Assembly (NCBI RefSeq): GCF_051020975.1
Contig: NW_027478170.1
Location: forward strand, 3,162,001 to 3,226,000
Reading direction: 5' to 3'
DNA length: 64,000 nt
Source: Osmia lignaria lignaria
Lineage: Eukaryota > Arthropoda > Insecta > Hymenoptera > Megachilidae
In this document: piece after piece, positions 60,236-64,000 of the stretch
How positions within the stretch are numbered: the stretch's first letter is position 1
Layout: every line of letters begins with the position of its first letter
Position numbers and translations under genes: made by a program
The notes under the pieces: model-generated
Told to the model about the DNA's origin: nothing
The model's input: only the letters and a program-made list of their open reading frames with translations
Database searches by the model: none

Positions 60236-63200
60236 TTGCAGATTTATCTCAAGGGAAGGGGCCTGACGGACATATTTCGAGATATTTCTTCTTCTTGTTG
60301 TTCTTCTTCTGCACAGCTAAGCTGGAAGTGGCATTTGCAGCTCGCAGTAGTGCAGAGTTATCTCAATGAAAGGGGCCACGGTGTTTCTGTATCTCTATTA
60401 TGTTGGTGCGGCTTCGGAACTATTAAATATCTTGATATATCTCGAGAACTACGCATCTGATCAGAAAATATCATAGAACATAAAAAGTAGGAAACTTAAT
60501 TCTCTACAAAAAAGGTCTCTTAACATTTTGCCATAGCTCGCTTCGTTTCCGAGATATTTGCAGATTTATCTCAAGGGAAGGGGCCTGACGGACATATTTC
60601 GAGATATTTCTTCTTCTTGTTGTTCTTCTTCTGCACAGCTAAGCTGGAAGTGGCATTTGCAGCGCGCAATAGTGCAGAGTTATCTCAAAGAAAGGGGCCA
60701 CGGTGTTTCTGTATCTCTATTATGTTGGTGCGGCTTCGGAACTTTTAAATATCTTGATATATCTCGAGAACTACGCATCTGTTCAAAAAATATCATAGAA
60801 CATAAAAAGTAGGAATCCTAATTTTCTACAGAAAAGGTCTCTTAACATTTTGCCGTAGCTCGCTTCGTTTCCGAGATATTTGCAGAATTATCTCAAGGGA
60901 AGGGGCCTGACGGACATATTTCCAGATATTTCTTCTTCTTGTTGTTCTTCTTCTGCACAGCTAAGCTGGAAGTGGCATTTGCAGCTCGCAATAGTGCAGG
61001 GTTATCTCAAAGAAAGGGGCCACGGTGTTTCTGTATCTCTATTATGTTGGTGCCGCTTCGGAACTTTTAAATATCAGGATATATCTCGAGAACTACGCAT
61101 CTGATCAAAAAATATCATAGAACATAAAAAGTAGGAAACTTAATTCTCTACAAAAATGGTCGCTTAACATTTTGCCATAGCTCGCTTCGTTTCCGAGATA
61201 TTTGCAGATTTATCTCAAGGGAAGGGGCCTGACGGACATATTTCGAGATATTTCTTCTTCTTGTTGTTCTTCTTCTGCACAGCTAAGCTGGAAGTGGCAT
61301 TTGCAGCTCGCAGTAGTGCAGAGTTACCTCAAAGAAAGGGGCCACGGTGTTTCTGTATCTCTATTATGTTGGTGCGGCTTCGGAACTTTTAAATATCTTG
61401 ATATATCTCGAGAACTACGCATCTGATCAGAAAATATCATAGAACATAAAAAGTAGGAATCCTAATTTTCTACAAAAAAGGTCTCTTAACATTTTGCCGT
61501 AGCTCGCTTCGTTTCCGAGATATTTACAGATTTATCTCAAGGGAAGGGGTCTGACGGACATATTTCCAGATATTTCTTCTTCTTGTTGTTCTTCTTCTGC
61601 ACAGCTAAGCTGGAAGTGGCATTTGCAGCGCGCAATAGTGCAGAGTTATCTCAAAGAAACGGGCCACGGTGTTTCTGTATCTCTATTATGTTGGTGCGGC
61701 TTCGGAACTTTTAAATATCTTGATATATCTCGAGAACTACGCATCTGATCAAAAAATATCATAGAACATAAAAAGTAGGAAACTTAATTCTCTACAAAAA
61801 AGGTCTCTTAACATTTTCCCATAACTGGCATCGTTTCCGAGATATTTGCAGATTTATCTCAAGGGAAGGGGCCTGACGGACATATTTCGAGATATTTCTT
61901 CTTCTTGTTGTTCTTCTTCTGCACAGCTAAGCTGGAAGTGGCATTTGCAGCTCGCAATAGTGCAGAGCTATCGCAAAGAAAGGGGCCACGGTGTTTCTGT
62001 ATCTCTATTATGTTGGTGCGGCTTCGGAACTTTTAAATATCTTGATATATCTCGAGAACTACGCATCTGATCAAAAAATATCATAGAACATAAAAAGTAG
62101 GAAACCTAATTTTCTACAAAAAAGGTCTCTTAACATTTTGCCGTAGCTCGCTTCGTTTCCGAGATATTTGCAGATTTATCTCAAGGGAAGGGGCCTGACG
62201 GACATATTTCGAAATATTTCTTATTCTTGTTGTTCTTCTTCTGCACAGCTAAGCTGGAAGTGGCATTTGCAGCTCGCTATAGTGCAGAGTTATCTCAAAG
62301 AAAGGGGCCACGGTGTTTCTGTACCTCTATTATGTTGGTGCAGCTGCGGAGCTTTTAAATATCTTGATATATCTCGAGAACTACGCATCTGATCAAAAAA
62401 TATCATAGAACATAAAAAGTAGGAAACTTAATTCTCTACAAAAAAGGTCTTTTAACGTTTTGCAATAGCTCGCTTCGTTTCCGAGATATTTGCAGATTTA
62501 TCTCAAGGGAAGGGTCCTGACGGACATATTTCGAGATATTTCTTCTTCTTGTTGTTCTTCTTCTGCACAGCTAAGCTGGAAGTGGCATTTGCAGCTCGCA
62601 ATAGTGCAGAGTTACCTCAAAGAAAGGGGCCACGGTGTTTCTGTATCTCTATTATGTTGGTGCCGCTTCGGAACTTTTAAATATCAGGATATATCTCGAG
62701 AACTACGCATCTGATCAAAAAATATCATAGAACATAAAAAGTAGGAAACTTAATTCTCTACAAAAATGGTCTCTTAACATTTTGCCATAGCTCGCTTCGT
62801 TTCCGAGATATTTGCAGATTTATCTCAAGGGAAGGGGCCTGACGGACATATTTCGAGATATTTCTTCTTCTTGTTGTTCTTCTTCTGCACAGCTAAACTG
62901 GAAGTGGCATTTCCAGCTCGCAATCGTGCAGAGTTATCTCAAAGAGAGGGGCCACGGTGTTTCTGTATCTCTATTATGTTGGTGCGGCTTCGGAACTTTT
63001 AAATATCTTGATATATCTCGAGAACTACGCCTCTGATCGAAAAATATCATAGAACATAAAAAGTAGGAAACTTAATTCTCTACAAAAAAGGTCTCTTAAC
63101 ATTTTGCCATAGCTCGCTTCGTTTCCGCGATATTTGCAGATTTATCTCAAGGGAAGGGGCCTGACGGACATATTTCGAGATATTTCTTCTTCTTGTTGTT

Positions 63201-63777
63201 CTTCTTCTGCACAGCTAAGCTGGAAGTGGCATTTGCAGCTCGCAATAGTGCAGAGTTATCTCAAAGAAAGGGGCCACGGTGTTTCTGTATCTCTATTATG
63301 TTGGTGCGGCTTCGGAACTTTTAAATATCTTGATGTATCTCGAGAACTACGCATCCGATGAAAAAATATCATAGAACATAAAAAGTAGGAAATTTAATTC
63401 TCTACAAAAAAGGTCTCTTAACATTTTGCCATAGCTCGCTTCGTTTCCGAGATATTTGCAGATTTATCTCGAGGGAAGGGGCCTGACGGACATATTTCGA
63501 GATATTTCTTCTTCTTGTTGTTCTTCTTCTGCACAGCTAAGCTGGAAGTGGCATTTGCAGCTCGCAATAGTGCAGAGTTACCTCAAAGAAAGGGGCCACG
63601 GTGTTTCTGTATCTCTATTATGTTGGTGCCGCTTCGGAACTTTTAAATATCAGGATATATCTCGAGAACTACGCATCTGATCAAAAAATATCATAGAACA
63701 TAAAAAGTAGGAATCCTAATTTTCTACAAAAAAGGTCTCTTAACATTTTGCCGTAGCTCGCTTCGTTTCCGAGATAT
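60236..63777. repeat. Mosaic block related to 40916-43169
   Basis: 60236 ('gcagtagtgc', private 'ctcaatgaa'), 60558 (X with 'gcagcgcgc' and 'catctgttcaaa'), 60880 (Q with 'gcagaattatc' and 'gcagggtta'), 61202 ('gcagtagtgc'), 61524 (O), 61846 (C, private 'gagctatcgc'), 62168 (N/A, private 'cagctgcgg'), 62490 (I/Q), 62812 (H with 'cgcctctgatcg'), 63134 ('ttccgcgat', 'cttgatgtatc'), 63456 (G/Q). 61202-62811 follows the same order as 40916-41559 plus 42204-43169. Confidence 0.86.
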
Positions 63778-64000
63778 TTGCAGATTTATCTCAAGGGAAG
63801 GGGCCTGACGGACATATTTCGAGATATTTCTTCTTCTTGTTGTTCTTCTTCTGCACAGCTAAGCTGGAAGTGGCATTTGCAGCTCGCAATAGTGCAGAGT
63901 TACCTCAAAGAAAGGGGCCACGGTGTTTCTGTATCTCTATTATGTTGGTGCGGCTTCGGAACTTTTAAATATCTTGATATATCTCGAGAACTACGCATCT
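63778..64000. repeat. Partial monomer at the right edge
   Basis: The first 223 bp of an X monomer with 'gttacctc', cut by the end of the window. The array continues to the right. Confidence 0.95.

Larger units (their letters stand above)
1..64000. repeat. 322-bp satellite DNA array (about 199 head-to-tail monomers)
   Basis: The same roughly 322-bp unit recurs without a break from the first base to the last, always in the same orientation. Landmarks such as 'atatttgcag', 'cacagctaagctgg', 'tctattatgttggtgc' and 'tctcgagaactacgc' recur every 322 bp. Between landmark positions 18 and 63778 there are 198 units with a net excess of only 4 bp over 198 x 322. That excess is accounted for by one 321-bp monomer (18) and five 323-bp monomers (983, 13542, 15797, 18052, 20951). 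Monomers differ mostly by substitutions, which fall into recurring families arranged in higher-order repeats. No stretch departs from the repeat, so there is no room for an embedded gene or mobile element. This is typical of eukaryotic heterochromatin; host and chromosomal position cannot be determined from the sequence. Confidence 0.99.

Noticed and set aside
18..63680. A reading frame of about 74 codons on the plus strand, open in most monomers
   Set aside because: It starts at TTG, not ATG. 322 is not a multiple of 3, so the frame changes from monomer to monomer. There is no ribosome-binding or splice context. T monomers have a TAG four codons in, O monomers lose the start, and 983 is frameshifted, with no sign of counter-selection. 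Conservation simply follows the repeat.
1..64000. CRISPR-like array
   Set aside because: Regular spacing, but the whole 322-bp unit repeats; there are no short repeats separated by unique spacers and no cas-like genes.
1..64000. Tandem rRNA, tRNA, 5S or snRNA gene cluster
   Set aside because: No recognisable tRNA A/B boxes in the right arrangement, no rRNA core sequences, and no terminators or promoters flanking the unit.
1..64000. Mobile element or LTR insertion in the array
   Set aside because: Monomer phase is continuous to the base from 18 to 63778, leaving no room for inserted foreign sequence, and no terminal repeats or target-site duplications are seen.

Overview
The whole 64 kb window is one uninterrupted tandem satellite array. 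I find no credible protein-coding gene, RNA gene, transposon, CRISPR array or unique-sequence island. The monomer is 322 bp, AT-rich (about 60% by eye), always in the same orientation, and present about 199 times. From the spacing of a fixed landmark (the TTG of 'atatTTGcag', used here as the start of each monomer: 18, 339, 661, 983, 1306 ... 63778), every monomer is exactly 322 bp except six that differ by one base. An array this long, this uniform in length and organised into higher-order repeats (HORs) points to eukaryotic heterochromatin, pericentromeric, centromeric or subtelomeric. The style resembles insect or other arthropod satellites, but I cannot name the organism from sequence alone.

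Monomer types are named here by short diagnostic variants. X = close to consensus. R = 'acatttttcgag' with 'tttagatatc'. K = 'acatttttcgag' with 'tttaaatatc', usually after 'cgctccg'. V = 'tttccagat', 'atagcgcag', 'gcgtctgat'. F = 'ggatctttt', 'cgcttctgat', often a 'cctaaattgtggg' tail. N = 'tcgaaatattt' with 'tattcttg'. A = 'cagcttcggagc'. I = 'agggtcctgac'. W = 'cttcgtgggcac'. H = 'ctaaactgg' with 'ttccagct'. C = 'gttatcgcaaag'. L = 'acatacttcgag'. T = 'gatttagctc'. O = 'atttacagat'. Q = 'tgccgcttc' with 'atcaggatat'. G = 'tctcgaggg'. B = 'gatattccttc'.

Layout. 1-1305: four monomers of R/A/I type. 1306-6457: two copies of an 8-monomer HOR (2576 bp). 6458-12253: shorter mosaics, including a 3-monomer duplication (966 bp). 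12254-21917: 7-monomer HORs (2255 bp) marked by a shared one-base insertion, the last copy being a 9-monomer form. 22884-28357: a 6-monomer HOR (1932 bp), almost three copies. About 28.0-30.7 kb: a changeover in monomer vocabulary; R, K, V and the 'ctcgaagaaa' variant stop, and C, L, T, O, Q and G begin. 30612-64000: the second domain, with 2-, 4- and 7-monomer HORs and a 5.3 kb segmental duplication (33961-39279 and 48451-53769) about 99.9% identical, its copies 14,490 bp (45 monomers) apart.

There is no gene network to describe. The biology is in how the array evolves (unequal exchange, segmental copying, intra-monomer conversion) and in the monomer's internal architecture: six copies of GAGATA/TATCTC, a 27-bp internal direct repeat at 114-bp offset, a 24-bp mirror repeat and several short palindromes. 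The roughly 74-codon reading frame open in most monomers starts at TTG, changes frame from one monomer to the next, and is broken in about a dozen monomers; I regard it as non-coding.
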